From assembly GCF_051401765.1 (NCBI RefSeq), contig NW_027480463.1, positions 2,976,001 to 3,040,000 of the forward strand: DNA of 64,000 nucleotides, given 5' to 3'. Positions 38,441 through 52,976 of this stretch are shown piece after piece; the first letter of the stretch is position 1; every line of letters starts with the position of its first letter. Under the pieces are notes generated by a model. The model was not told the DNA's origin. It saw only the letters and a list, made by a program, of their open reading frames with translations, and did no database searches. The DNA comes from Calliopsis andreniformis. Its lineage: Eukaryota; Arthropoda; Insecta; Hymenoptera; Andrenidae. The position numbers and the translations under genes were made by a program.

Positions 38441-39573
38441 CCAATCCTCAATCTTCAATCCTCAATCCTCAATCCTCAATTCTCAATCCTCAATCCTCAA
38501 TCCTCAGACCTCAAACAGCAATACTCAACCCTCAGTCCTCGTCCTCAATCCACAACCATCAATCCTCAATCCTCAACTTCAATCATCAATATTCAATCTT
38601 CAGTCCTCAATCCTCAATCCTCAATCCTCAATCCTCAATCCTTAATGTTCAATCCGCAATACCCAATCCTCAATCTTCTATCCGCAATCATCAATCCTCA
38701 ACCCGCAATCCTCAATCCTCAATTCTCAATCTTCAATCCTCAATCCTCAATCCTCAATTCTCAACCCTCAATCCTCAATCTTCAATCCTCAATAATCAAT
38801 CTCCAAGCCTAGATCCTCAATCCCCAAACCTCAATCCTTAATACTCAACCTTCAGTCCTCAATCCCCAGTCCTCAATCTTCAATCCTCAATGCTCAATCC
38901 TCAATCCTCAATCCTCAGTCCTCAATCCTCAACCCTCAAACCTCAATCCTCAACCGTCAGTCCTCGTCCTCAATCGTCAACACTCAATCGTCAATCCTCA
39001 ATCTTCAATCCTCAATACTCAATATTCAATACTCAAACCTCAATCTTCAATCCTCAATCTTCAGTCCTCAATCCTCAATCCTCAATCCTCAATCCTCATT
39101 CTCCAATCCTCAATACCCAATCCTCAATCCTCAATCCACAATTCTCAATCCTCAATCCTCAGTCCCCAGTCCTCAGACCTCAATCCTCAACCGTCAGCCC
39201 TCATACTCAATCCTCAATCCGCAATCCTCAATCCTCAATCCTCGATCGTCAATCTTCAATCCTCAATACTCAATCTTCAATCCTCAATCCTCAATCCTCA
39301 ATCCTCAATCCTCATTCTTCAATCCTCAATACCCAATCCTCAACCTTCAACCCTCAATCCTCAATCCTCAATTCTCAATTCTCAATCCTCAGTCCTCAGT
39401 CCTCAAACCTCAATCCTCAACCCTCAGCCCTCATCATCAATCCTCAATCCTCAATCCTCAATTCTCAATCTTCAATCCTCAATACTCAATCTTCAATCCT
39501 CAATGCTCAGTCCTCAAATTTCAATTCTGAATCCTCAATCCGGAACCCTCAATCTTCAGCCCTCAGTCCTCAA
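38441..39573 (+). repeat. Heptamers with B-type blocks
   Basis: Ordinary units, a B block near 38505 and a variant near 38945 in which TCCTCAATCGTCAAC replaces TCCTCAATCCACAAC. Near 38800-38830 there is a short diverged patch (CTCCAAGCCTAGATCC) not seen elsewhere. No A box. Confidence 0.72.
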
Positions 39574-41829
39574 CAATCGGTTGTGAATCCTCAATCCTCA
39601 ATAGAATATACTCAATTCACAGTTTTCAATACTCAATACTCAATCTGCAATCTTCAAATCTCTATCCACAAACATCAATTCTCATCACTCAACCCTCAAC
39701 ACTCAGTCCTCAATGGTCAACCCTCAATCCTCAACTCTCAATCTTCAATCCTCAATACTGAACCTTGAATCCTCAATCCTCAATCCTCAGTCCTCAATCA
39801 TCAATCCTCACTCTTAATCTTCAATCCTCAGTACTCAATCTTCAATCCTCAATCCTCAATCCTCACTCCTCAATCCTCAATCTTCAATCCTCAATACTCA
39901 ATCTTCAATCCTCAATCCTCAATCCTCAATCCTCAATCCTCAATCCTCAATTTTAATCTTCAATCCTCAGTACTCAATCTTCAATCCTCAATCCTCAATC
40001 CTCAATCCTCAATCCTCAATCTTCAATCCTCAATACTCAATCTTCAATCCTCAATCCTCAATCCTCAATCCTCAATCCTCAATCCTCAATCCTCAATCGT
40101 CAATCTTCTATCCTCAGTACTCAATCTTCAATCCTCAATCCGCTGTCCTCAATCCTCAATCCTCATTCGTCAATCCTCAATACCCAATCATCAATCTTCA
40201 ATCCTCAATCCTCAATCCTCAATTCTCAATCCTCAATCCTCAGTCCTCATACCTCAATCATAAATATTCAACCCTCAGTCCTCGTCCTCAATCCACAACC
40301 CTCAAGCTTCAGCCCTCAGTCCTCAACAATCAGTTGTCTATCCTCAATCCTCAATAGAATATCACCAATTTACAGTTTTCAATACTCAATACTCAATCTG
40401 CAATCTTCAAATCTCTATCCACAAACATCAATTCTCATCATTCAACCCTCAACACTCAGTCCCCAATCCTCAATATTCAATCCTCAATCCTCAATCCTCA
40501 ATCCACAATCCTCAACCTTCAATCCTCAATACTCAATCTTCAATCCTCAATCCTCAATACTCAATCCTCAATGCTCAATCCTCGATCGTCAATCTTCAAT
40601 CCTCAATACTCAATCTTCAATCCTCAATCCTCAATCCCCAATCCTTAACACTCAGTACTCAATCTTCAATCCTCAATCCTCAATCGTCAATCCTCAATCC
40701 TCAATCTTCAATCCTCAATAGTCGATCTTCAATCCTCAATACTCAATATTCAATCCTCAATCCTCAATCCTCAATCCTCAATCATCATTCTTCAATCCTC
40801 AATACCCTATCCTCAATCTTCAATCCTCAATCCTCAATCCTCAATCCTCAATCCTCAATCTTCAATCCTCAATACACAATCTTCAATCCTCAATCCTCAA
40901 ACCTCAATCCTCAATCCTCAATCCTCAATCCTCAATCGTCAATCTTCAATCCTCAATACTCAATCTTCAATCCTCAATCCTCAGTCCTCAAACCTCAATC
41001 CTCAATCCTCAATCCTGAATCCTCAATGTTCAATCCTCAATACCCGATCCTCAGTCTTCAATCCTCAATCCTCAATCCTCAATCCACAATCCTCAATCCT
41101 CAGACCTCAAACATAAATATTCAACCCTCAGTCCTCGTCCTCAATCCACAACCCTCAATCCTCAATCCTCAATCCTCAATCCTCAATCTTCAATCCTCAA
41201 TCCTCAATACTCAATCCTCAATCCTCAATCCTCAATCCTCAATCTTCAATCCTCAATACTCAATCCTCAATCCTCAATCTTAATCTTCAATCCTCAGTAC
41301 TCAGTCTTCAATCCTCAATCCTCAATCCTCAATCCTCAATCCTCAATCTTCAATCCTCAATACTCAATCTTCAATCCTCAATCCTCAATCCTCAATCCTC
41401 AATCCTCAATCCTCAATCCTCAATCGTCAATCTTCAATCCTCAATACTCAATCTTCAATCCTCAATCCTCTGTCCTCAATCCTCAATCCTCATTCTTCAA
41501 TCCTCAATACCCAATCCTCAATCTTAAATCCTCAATCCTCAATTCGCAATCCTCAATCCTCAATCCTCAGGCCTCAAGTATCAATACTCAACCCTCAGTC
41601 CTCGTCCTCAATCCACGACCTTCAATCCTCAATCCTCAATCTTCATTCATCATTATTCAACCTTCAATCCTCAATCCTCAATCCTCAATCCTCTATCCTC
41701 AATCCTCAATGGTCAATCCTCAATACCCGATCCTCAGTCTTCAATCCTCAACCCTCAATCCTCAATCCTCAATCGTCAATCCTCAATCCTCAATCCTCAG
41801 TCGTCAAACCTCAATCCTGAATCCTCAAT
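39574..41829 (+). repeat. Two A boxes in a long plain stretch
   Basis: A boxes at 39574-39706 (starting CAATCGG) and 40327-40459 (TTTACAG in place of TTCACAG). The region after the first box, with TGAACCTTGAATCC, recurs near 46710 and 48260. From 40460 to 41829 there are ordinary heptamers with B-type variants near 41101 and 41571. Confidence 0.8.
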
Positions 41830-42934
41830 CCTGAATCCTCAAACTTCAGCCCTCAGTCCTCAACAATCAGTGGTCAATCCTCAATCCTCAATAGAATATC
41901 ATGAATTCACAGTTTTCAATACTCAATACTCAACCTGCAATCTTCAAATCTCTATCCACAAACATCAATTCTCATCACTCAACCCTCAACACTCAGTCCC
42001 CAATCCTCAATATTCAAGCCTCAATCCTCAATCCTCAATCCACAATCCTCAACCTTCAATCCTCAATACTCAATCTTCAATCCTCAATCCTCAATCCTCA
42101 ATCCTCAGTTCGCAATCGTCAATAGTCAATCTTCAATCCTCAATACTCAATATTCAATCCTCAATCCTCAATCCTCAATCCTCAATCCTCATTCTTCGAT
42201 CCTCAATACCCAATCCTCAATCTTCAATCCTCAATCCTAAATCCTCAATTCTCGATCCTCAATCCTCTGTCCTTAGTCCTCAAACCTCAATCCTCAACCC
42301 TCAGCCCTCATCCTCAATCCTCAATCCTCAATCCTCAATTCTCAATCCTCAATCCTCAGTTCGCAATCCTCAATAGTCAATCTTCAATCCTCAATACTCA
42401 ATATTCAATCCTCAATCCTCAATCCTCAATCCTCAATCCTCATTCTTCGATCCTCAATACCCAATCCTCAATCTTCGATCCTCAATACCCAATCCTCAAT
42501 CTTCAATCCTCAATCCTCAATCCTCAATTCTCAATCCTCAATCCTCTGTCCTTAGTCCTCAAACCTCAATCCTCAACCCTCAGCCCTCATCCTCAATACT
42601 CAATCCTCAATCCTCAATTCTCAATCTTCAATCCTCAATACTCAACCTTCAATCCTCAATGCTCAGTCCTCAAATATCAATTCTGAATCCTCAATCCGGA
42701 ACCCTCAATCTTCAGCCCTCAGTCCTCAACAATCAGTTGTCAATCCTCAATCCTCAATAGAATATACTCAATTCACAGTTTTCAATACTCAATACTCAAT
42801 CTGCAATCTTCAAATCTCTATCCACAAACATCAATCCTCATCATTCAACCCTCAACACTCAGTCACCAATCCTCAATATTCAATCCTCAATCCTCAAACC
42901 TCAATCCACAATCCTCAACCTTCAACCCTCAATA
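41830..42934 (+). repeat. Copy of part of block Q, then local duplication
   Basis: About 41830-42240 matches 4615-5025 at an offset of 37,215 bp and holds the A box 41864-41996. A 251-bp local duplication starts at 42107 and 42358 (CAGTTCGCAATC). Inside it, CTTCGATCCTCAATACCCAA is doubled near 42450. A further A box lies at 42730-42862. Confidence 0.82.
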
Positions 42935-45900
42935 CTCAATCTTCAATCCTGAATCCTCAATACTCATTCCTCAATGCTCAATCCACGATCGTCAATCTTG
43001 AATCCTCAATACTCAATCTTCAATCCTCCATCCTCAATCCTTAATCCTCAATCCTCATTCTTCAATCCTCAATACCCAATCCTCAATCTTCAACCCTGAA
43101 TCCTCAATCCTCAATTCTCAATCCTCAATCCTCAATTCTCAACCTTCAATCCTCAATACTGAACCTTCAATCCTCAATCCTCCATTCTCAGTCCTCAATC
43201 CTCAATCCTCAATCTTAATCTTCAATCCTCAGTACTCAATCTTCAATCCTCAATCCTCAATCTTCAATCCTCAATCCTCAATCCTCAATCCTCAATCCTC
43301 AATCCTCAATCCTCAGACCTCAGGCATCAACACTCAACCCTCAGTCCTCGTTCTCAGTCCACAACCCTCAATCCTCAATCCTCAATCTTCATTCATCAAT
43401 ATTCAACCTTCAATCCTCAATCCTCAATCCTGAATCATCAATCCTCAATCCTCAATGTTCAATCCTCAACAGCCAATCCTCAATGTTCAATCCTCAGTCC
43501 TCAATCCTCAATTCTCAATCCTCAATCCTCATTCCTCAGTCCTCTCTCCTCAAACCTCAATCCTGAATCCTCAATCCTGAATTCTCAAGCTTCAGCCCTC
43601 ACTCCTCAACAATCAGTTGTCAATCCTCAATCCTCAATAGAATATCCTCAATTCACAGTTTTCAATACTCAATACTCAATCCGCAATCTTCAAATCTCTA
43701 TCCAGAAACATAAATTCTCATCACTCAACCCTCAACACTCAGTATTCAATGTTCAATCCTCATCCTCAATTCTGAATCTTCAATCCTCAATACTGAATCT
43801 TCAATTCGCAATCCTCAATCCCCAATCCTGAATCCACAATGCTCAATCCTCAATGCTCAATCCTCGATCGTCAATCTTCAATCCTCAATACTCAATCTTC
43901 TATCCTCAATCCTCAATCCTCAATCCTCAATCCTCATTCTTCAACCCTCAATACCCAATCCTCAATCTTCAACCCTCAATCCTCAATCCTCAATTCTCAA
44001 ACCTCAATCCTCAGACCTCAGTCCTCAAACCCCAATCCTCAACCCTCAGCCCTCATCCTGAATCCTCAATCCTCAATCCTCAATTCTCAATCCTCAATCC
44101 TCTGTCCTTAGTCCTCAAACATTAATCCTCAACCCTCAGCCCTCATCCTCAATCCTCAATCCTCAATCCTCAATCCTCAAAGTTCAATCCTCAACAGCCA
44201 ATCGTCAATCTTCAATCCTCAATCCTCAATCCTCAATTCTCAATCCTCAATCCTCAATCCTCAGTCCTCTCTCCTCAAACCTCAATCCTGAATCCTCAAT
44301 CCTGAATCCTCAAGCTTCAGCCCTGAGTCCTCAACAATCAGTTGTCAATCCTCAATCCTCAATAGAATATCATCAATTTACAGTTTTCAATACTCAATAC
44401 TCAATCTGCAATCTTCAAACCTCTATCCACAAACATCAATTCTCATCATTCAACCCTCAACACTCAGTCCTCAATGTTCAATCCTCAATCCTCAATTCTC
44501 AATCTTCAATCCTCAATACTGAACCTTCAATCCTCAATCCTCAATTCTCAGTCCTCAATCCTCAATCCTCAATCTTAATCTTCAATGCTCAGTACTCAAT
44601 CCTCAATCCTCAATCCTCAATCCTCAATCCTCAATCCTCAATCTTCAATCCTCAATAGTCGATCTTCAATCCTCAATCCTCAATCCTCAATCCTCAATCC
44701 TCAATCCTCAATCCTCAATCCTCTATCCTCAATCTTAATCTTCAATCCTCAATCCTCAATCCTCAATCCTCAACCTTCAATACTCGATACTCAATCTTCA
44801 ATCCTCAATCCTCAATCCTCAATCCTCAATCCCCAATCCTCAATACTCAATCGTCAATCTTCAATCCTCAATACTCAATCTTCAATCCTCAATCCTCTGT
44901 CCTCAATCCTCAATCCTCATTCTTCAAGCCTCAATACCGAATCCTCAATCTTAAATCCTCAATCCACAATTCGCAATCCTCAATCCTCAATCCTCAGGCC
45001 TCAAGTATCAATACTCAACCCTCAGTCCTCGTCCTCAATCCCCGACCTACAATCCTCAATGCTCAATCTTCATTCATCAATATTCAACCTTCAATCCTCA
45101 ATCCTCAATACTCAATCCTCAATCCTCAATCCTCAATGTTCAATCCTCAATACCCGATCCTCAGGCTTCAATCCTCAACCCTCGATCCTCAATCCTCAGT
45201 CCTCAACCCTCAATCCTCAGTCTTCAAACCTCAATCCTGAATCCACAATCCTGAATCCTCAATCTTCAGCACTCAGTCCTCAACAATCAGTGGTCCATCC
45301 TCAATCCTCAATAGAATATAATGATTTCACAGTTTTCAAGTCTCAGTACTCAACATGCAATCTTTAAATCTCTATCCTCAAACAGCAATTCTCATCACTC
45401 AACCCTCAACACTCAGTCCACAATCCTCAATATTCAAGCCTCAATCCTCAATCCTCAATCCTCAATCCTCAACCTTCAATCCTCAATACTGAATCTTCTA
45501 TCCTCAATCCCCAACCCTCAATCCTCAATTCGCAATCCTCAATAGTCGATCTTTAATCCTCAATACTCAATATTCAATCCTCAATCCTCAATCCTCAATC
45601 CTCAATCCTCAAATCTCAATCCTCAATCCTCAATCCTCAGACCTCAAACATAAATATTCAACCCTCAGTCCTCGTCCTCAATCCACAACCCTCAATCCTC
45701 AATCCTCAATCCTCAATCCTCAATCTTCAATCCTCAATCCTCAATCCTCAATCCTCAATCCTCAATCCTCAATCCTCAATGTTCAATCCTCAACAGACAA
45801 TCCTCAATCTTCAATCCTCAATCCTCAATCCTCAATTCACAATCCTCAATCCTCAATCCTCAGTCCTCTCTCCTCAAACCTCAATCCTGAATCCTCAATC

Positions 45901-48900
45901 CTGAATCCTCAAGCTTCAGCCCTCAGTCCTCAACAATCAGTTGTCAATCCTCAATCCTCAATAGAATATCATCAATTCACAGTTTTCAATACTCAATACT
46001 CAATCTGCAATCTTCAAATCTCTATCCACAAACGTCAATTCTCATCATTCAACCCTCAACACTCAGTCCCCAATCCTGAATATTCAATTGTCAATCCTCA
46101 ATCCTCAATCCACAATCCTCAACCTTCAATCCTCAATACTCAATCTTCGATCCTCAATCCTTAATACTCAATCCTCAATTCTCAATCCTCGATTGTCAAT
46201 CTTCAATCCTCAATACTCAATCTACAATCCTCAATCCCCAATCCTCAATCCTCAATCCTCATTCTTCAATCCTCAATACCCAATCCTCAACCTTCAACCC
46301 TCAATCCTCAATCCTCAATTCTCAATCCTCAATCCTCAGTCCTCAGTCCTCAAACCTCAATCCTCAACCCTCAGCCCTCATCCTCAATCCTCAATCCTCA
46401 ATCATCAATTCTCAATCTTCAATCCTCAATACTCAATCTTCAATACTCAATGCTCAGTCCTCAAATTTCAATTCTGAATCCTCAATCCGGAACCCTCAAT
46501 CTTCAGCCCTCAGTCTTCAACAATAGGTTGTTAATCCTCAATCCTCAATAGAATATACTCAATTCACAGCTCTCAATACTCAATACTCAGACTGCAATCT
46601 TCAAATCTCTATCCACAAACATCAATTATCATCACTCAACCCTCAACACTCAGTCCTCAATGTTCAACCCTCAATCCACAATTCTCAATCGTCAATCCTC
46701 AATACTGAACCTTGAATCCTCAATCCTCAATCCTCAGTCCTCAATCCTCAATCCTCACTCTTAATCTTCAATCCTCAGTACTCAATCTTCAATCCTCAAT
46801 CCTCAATCCTCAATCCTCAATCCTCAATCCTCAATCTTCAATCCTCAATACTCAATCTTCAATCCACAATACTTAATCCTCAATCCTCAATCCTCAATAC
46901 TCAATCTTCAATCCTCAATCCTCAATCCTCAATCCTCAATCCTCAATCTTCAATCCTCAATACTCAATCTTCAATCCTCTATCCTCAATCCTCAATCCTC
47001 AATCCTCAATCCTCAATCCTCAATCGTCAATCTTCAATCCTCAATACTCAATCTTCAATCCTCAATCCGCTGTCATCAATACACAATCCTCATTCGTCAA
47101 TCTTCAATACCCAATTCTCAATCTTCAATCCTCAATCCTCAATTCTCAATTCTCAATCCTCAATCCTCAGACCTCAGACATCAATATTCAACACTCAGTC
47201 CTCGTCCTCAATCCACAACCCTCAATCCTCAACCCTCAATCTTTCATCATCAATATTCAATCTTCAATCCTCAATCCTCGATCCTCAATCCTCAATCCTC
47301 AATCCTCAATCTTCACTCCTCAAACCTCAATCCTCAATCCTCAATGTTCAAACCTCAATACCCAATCCTCAGTCTTCAATCCTCAATCCTCCGTCCTCAA
47401 TCCTCAATCCTCAATCCTCAATCCTCAGACCTCAAACCTCAATCCTGAATCCTCAATCCTGAATCCTCAATCTTCAGCCCTCAGTCCTCAACAATCAGTG
47501 GTCCATCCTCAATCCTCAATAGAATATCATGATTTCACAGTTTTCAATACTCAATACTCAACCAGCAATCTTTAAATCTCTATCCACAAACATCAATCCT
47601 CGTCACTCAACACTCAACACTCAGTCCCCAATCCTCAATATTCAATCCTCAATCCTCAATCCTCAATCCACAATCCTCAACCTCCAATCCTTAATACTCA
47701 ATCTTTAATCCTCAATCCCCAACCCTCAATCCTCAATTCGCAATCCTCAATAGTCGATCTTCAATCCTCAATACTCAGTATTCAATCCACAATCCTCAAT
47801 CCTCAATCCTCAATCATCATTCTTCAATCCTCAATACCCAATCCTCAACCTTCAACCCTCAATCCTCAATCCTCAATTCTCAATCCTCAATCCTCAGTCC
47901 TCAGTCCTCAAACCTCAATCCTCAACCCACAGCCCTCATCCTCAATCCTCAATCCTCAATCCTCAATTCTCAATCTTCAATCCTCAATACTCAATCTTCA
48001 ATCCTCAATGCTCAGTCCTCAAATTCCAATTCTGAATCCTCAATCCGGAACCCTCAATCTTCAGCCCTCAGTCTTCAACAATCGGTTGTCAATCCTCAAT
48101 CCTCAATAGAATATACTCAATTCACAGTTTTCAATACTCAATACTCAATCTGCAATCTTCAAATCTCTATCCACAAACATCAATTCTCATCACTCAACCC
48201 TCAACACTCAGTCCTCAATGTTCAACACTCAATCCTCAATTCTCAATCTTCAATCCTCAATACTGAACCTTGAATCCTCAATCCTCAATCCTCAGTCCTC
48301 AATCCTCAATCCTCACTCTTAATCTTCAGTCCTCAGTACTCAATCTTCAATCCTCAATCCTCAATCCTCAATCCTCAATCCTCAATCTTCAATCCTCAAT
48401 ACACAATCTTCAATCCTCAATCCTCAATCCTCAATCCTCAATCCTCAATCCTCAATCTTAATCTTCAATCCTCAGTACTCAATCTTCAATCCTCAATCCT
48501 CAATCTTCAATCCTCAATTCTCAATCTTCAATCTTCAATCCTCAATACTCAATCTTCAATCCTCTATCCGCTGTCCTCAATCCTCAATCCTCATTCGTCA
48601 TTCCTCAATACCCAATCCTCAATCTTCAATCCTCAATCCTCAATTCTCAATCTTCAATCCTCAATACTGAACCTTCAATCCTCAATCCTCCATCCTCAGT
48701 CCTCAATCCTCAATCCTGAATATTAATCTTCAATCCTTAGTACTCAATCTTAATCTTCAATCCTCATTACTCAATCTTCAATCCTCAATCCTCAATCCTC
48801 AATCCTCAATCCTCAATCTTCAATCCTCAATACTCAATCTTCAATCCTCAATCCTCAATCCTCAATCCTCAATCCTCAATCCTCAATCCTCAATCGTCAA

Positions 48901-50390
48901 TCTTCAATCCTCAATACTCAATCTTCAATCCTCAATCCGCTGTCCTCAATCCTCAATCCTCATTCATCAATCCTCAATACCCAATCCTCAATCTTCAATC
49001 CTCAATCCTCAATTCTCAATTCTCAATCCTCAATCCACAGACCTCAGACATCAATATTCAACACTCAGTCCTCGTCCTCAATCCACAACTCTCAATCCTC
49101 AACCCTCAATCTTTAATCATCAATATTCAATCTTCAATCCTCAATCCTCGATCCTCGATCCTCAATCCTCAATCCTCAATCTTCACTCCTCAAACCTCAA
49201 TCCTCAATCCTCAATGTTCAAACCTCAATACCCAATCCTCAGTCTTCAATCCTCAATCCTCCGTCCTCAATTCTCAATCCTCAATCCACAATCCTCAATC
49301 CTCAATCGTCAATCTTCAATCCTCAATACTCAATCTTCAATCCTCAATCCTCAATACTCAATACTCAATCCTCATTCTACAATCCTCAATACCCAGTCCT
49401 CAATCTTCAATCCTCAATCTTCAATCATCAATATTCAATCTTCAATCCTCAATCCTCAATCCTCAATACTCAATCCTCAATCCTCAATGTTCTATCCTCA
49501 ATACGCAATCCTCAATCTTCAATCATCAATTCTCAATCCTCAATCCTCATTCCTCAATCCTCAATCTTAATCTTCAATCCTCAACACTCAATCTTCAATC
49601 CTCATTCTTCAATCCTCAATACCCAATCCTCAATCTTCAATCCTCAATCCTCAATCCTCAGTTCGCAATCCTCAATCCTCAACCCTCAGACCTCAGGCAT
49701 CAACACTCAACCCTCAGTCCTCGTTCTCAATCCACAACCCTCAATCCTCGATCCTCAATCTTCAATCATCAATATTCAACCTTCAATCCTCAATCCTCAA
49801 TCCTCAATACTCAATCCTCAATCCTCAATGTTCTATCCTCAATACGCAATCCTCAATCTTCAATCCTCAAACCTCAATCCTCAATCCTCAATCCTCAACC
49901 CTCAATCTTAATCTTCAATCCTCAGTACTCAATCTTCAATCCTCAATCCTCAATACTCAATCCTCAATCCTCATTATTCAATCCTCAATACCCAATCCTC
50001 AATCTTCAATCCTCAATCCTCAATCCTCAATCCTCAATCCTCAATCTTCAATCCTCAATCCTCAATCCTCAATCCTCAATCCTCAATCCTCAATCCTCAA
50101 TCTTAATCTTCAATCCTCAGTACTCAATCTTCAATCCTCAATCCTCAACCCTCAATCCTCAATCCTCAATCTTCAATCCTCAATACTCAATCTTCAATCC
50201 TCAATCCTCAATCCTCATTCTTCAATCCTGAAAACCCAATCCTCAATCTTAAATCCTCAATCCTCAATCCTCAATCCTCAATCCTCAATCCTCAATCCTC
50301 AATGTTCAATCCGCAATACCCAATCCTCAATCTTCTATCCGCAATCCTCAATCCTCAATCCCCAATCCTCAATCCTCAATCCTCAATCCT

Positions 50391-51683
50391 CAATCTTCAA
50401 TCCTCAATACTCAATCTTCAATACTCAATCCTCAATCCTCAATCCTCAATCCTCATTCTTCAATCCTCAACACCCAATCCTCAATCTTCAATCCTCAATC
50501 CTCAATCCTCAATTCTCAATCCTCATTCCTCAATCCTCAGACCTCAAACATCAATACTCAACCCTCAGTCCTCGTCCTCAATCCGCAACTCTCAATCGTC
50601 GATACTCAATCTTCAATCATCAATATTCAATATTCAATCCTCAATCCTCAATCCTCAATACTCAATCCTCAATCCTCAATCCTCAATCCTCAATCCTCAA
50701 TCCCCAGTCCTCAAACCTCAATCCTGAATCCACAATCCTGAACCCTCAATATTCAACCCTCAGACTTCAACAATCAGTTGTGAATCCTCAATCCTCAATA
50801 GAATATCCTCAATTCACAGGTTTCAATACTCAATACTCAGCCTGCAATCTTCAAATCTCTATCCACAAACATCAATTCTCATCACTCAACCCTCAATATT
50901 CAACGCACAACCCTCAACCATCAATACTCAATACTCAACCATCAATCCTCAATTCTCAATACTCAATAGAATATCCTGAATTCTCATGGTTCAATACTCA
51001 ATCCACAATATCCAATAATCAAATCTCAATCCTCAAACATCAATTCTCAACACACAATCCTCAACACTCTGTCCTCTCTCTTCAATCCTCCATCCTCAAT
51101 CCTCAATCCTCAAGCGTCAATCCTTAATCCCCAATCCTCAACCTTCAATCCCCAATCCTCAATCTTCAATCCTCAGTCCTCAATCTTCGATCCTCAATAC
51201 TCAATCTTCAATCCTCAATCCTCAATCCTCAATCCTCAATCCTCAATCCTCAATCCTCAATCTTCTATCCTCAATACTCAATCTGCAATCCTCAATCCTC
51301 AGTCCTCACCCCTCAATCCTCATTCTTCAATCCTCAGTACCGAATCCTCAATCTTCAATCCTCTATCCTCAATCCTCAATTCTCAATCCTCAATCCTCAA
51401 TCCTCAGACCTCAAACATCAATACTCAACCGTCAGTCCTCGTCCTCAATCCACAACCCCCAATACTCAATCCTCAACCTTCAATTCTCAATCCTCAATCC
51501 TCAATCCTCAATCCTCGGTCCTCATTCTTCAATCCTGAAAACCCAATCCTCAATCTTAAATCCTCAATCCTCAATCCTCAATCCTCAATTCTCAATCCGC
51601 AATACCCAATCCTCCATCTTCTATCCGCAATCCTCAATCCTCAATCCCCAATCCTCAATCCTCAATCCTCAATCCTCAATCCT
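50391..51683 (+). repeat. 1,293-bp unit 1, second location
   Basis: Matches 29347-30639 at an offset of 21,044 bp. It contains the A box 50771-50903 and the A2 box 50967-51071, 63 bp apart, with TAGAATATCC in the A box. Confidence 0.9.
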
Positions 51684-52976
51684 CAATCTTCAATCCTCAA
51701 TACTCAATCTTCAATACTCAATCCGCAATCCTCAATCCTCAATCCTCATTCTTCAATCCTCAACACCCAATCCTCAATCTTCAATCCTCAATCCTCAATC
51801 CTCAATTCTCAATCCTCATTCCTCAATCCTCAGACCTCAAACATCAATACTCAACCCTCAGTCCTCGTCCTCAATCCGCAACTCTCAATCGTCGATCCTC
51901 AACCTTCAATCATCAATATTCAATCTTCAATCCTCAATTCTCAATCCTCAATACTCAATCCTCAATCCTCAATCCTCAATCCTCAATCCTCAATCCCCAG
52001 TCCTCAAACCTCAGTCGTGAATCCACAATCCTGAACCCTCAATATTCAACCCTCAGACTTCAACAATCAGTTGTGAATCCTCAATCCTCAATAGAAAATC
52101 CTCAATTCACAGGTTTCAATACTCAATACTCAGCCTGCAATCTTCAAATCTCTATCCACAAACATCAATTCTCATCACTCAACCCTCAATATTCAACGCA
52201 CAACCCTCAACCATCAATACTCAATACTCAACCATCAATCCTCAATTCTCAATACTCAATAGAATATCCTGAATTCTCATGGTTCAATACTCAATCCACA
52301 ATATCCAATAATCAAATCTCAATCCTCAAACATCAATTCTCAACACACAATCCTCAACACTCTGTCCTCTCTCTTCAATCCTCCATCCTCAATCCTCAAT
52401 CCTCAAGCGTCAATCCTTAATCCCCAATCCTCAACCTTCAATCCCCAATCCTCAATCTTCAATCCTCAGTCCTCAATCTTCGATCCTCAATACTCAATCT
52501 TCAATCCTCAATCCTCAATCCTCAATCCTCAATCCTCAATCCTCAATCCTCAATCTTCTATCCTCAATACTCAATCTGCAATCCTCAATCCTCAGTCCTC
52601 ACCCCTCAATCCTCATTCTTCAATCCTCAGTACCGAATCCTCAATCTTCAATCCTCTATCCTCAATCCTCAATTCTCAATCCTCAATCCTCAATCCTCAG
52701 ACCTCAAACATCAATACTCAACCGTCAGTCCTCGTCCTCAATCCACAACCCCCAATACTCAATCCTCAACCTTCAATTCTCAATCCTCAATCCTCAATCC
52801 TCAATCCTCGGTCCTCATTCTTCAATCCTGAAAACCCAATCCTCAATCTTAAATCCTCAATCCTCAATCCTCAATCCTCAATTCTCAATCCGCAATACCC
52901 AATCCTCCATCTTCTATCCGCAATCCTCAATCCTCAATCCCCAATCCTCAATCCTCAATCCTCAATCCTCAATCCT
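51684..52976 (+). repeat. 1,293-bp unit 2, hybrid unit
   Basis: The left part carries marks of the second unit at the first location (ATCCGCAATCC near 51721, CAGTCGTGAATCC near 52012, TAGAAAATCC in the A box 52064-52196). The right part carries the A2 box (52260-52364) and later sequence of the first unit. It is thus a chimera, as expected from unequal exchange one unit out of register. Confidence 0.87.
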
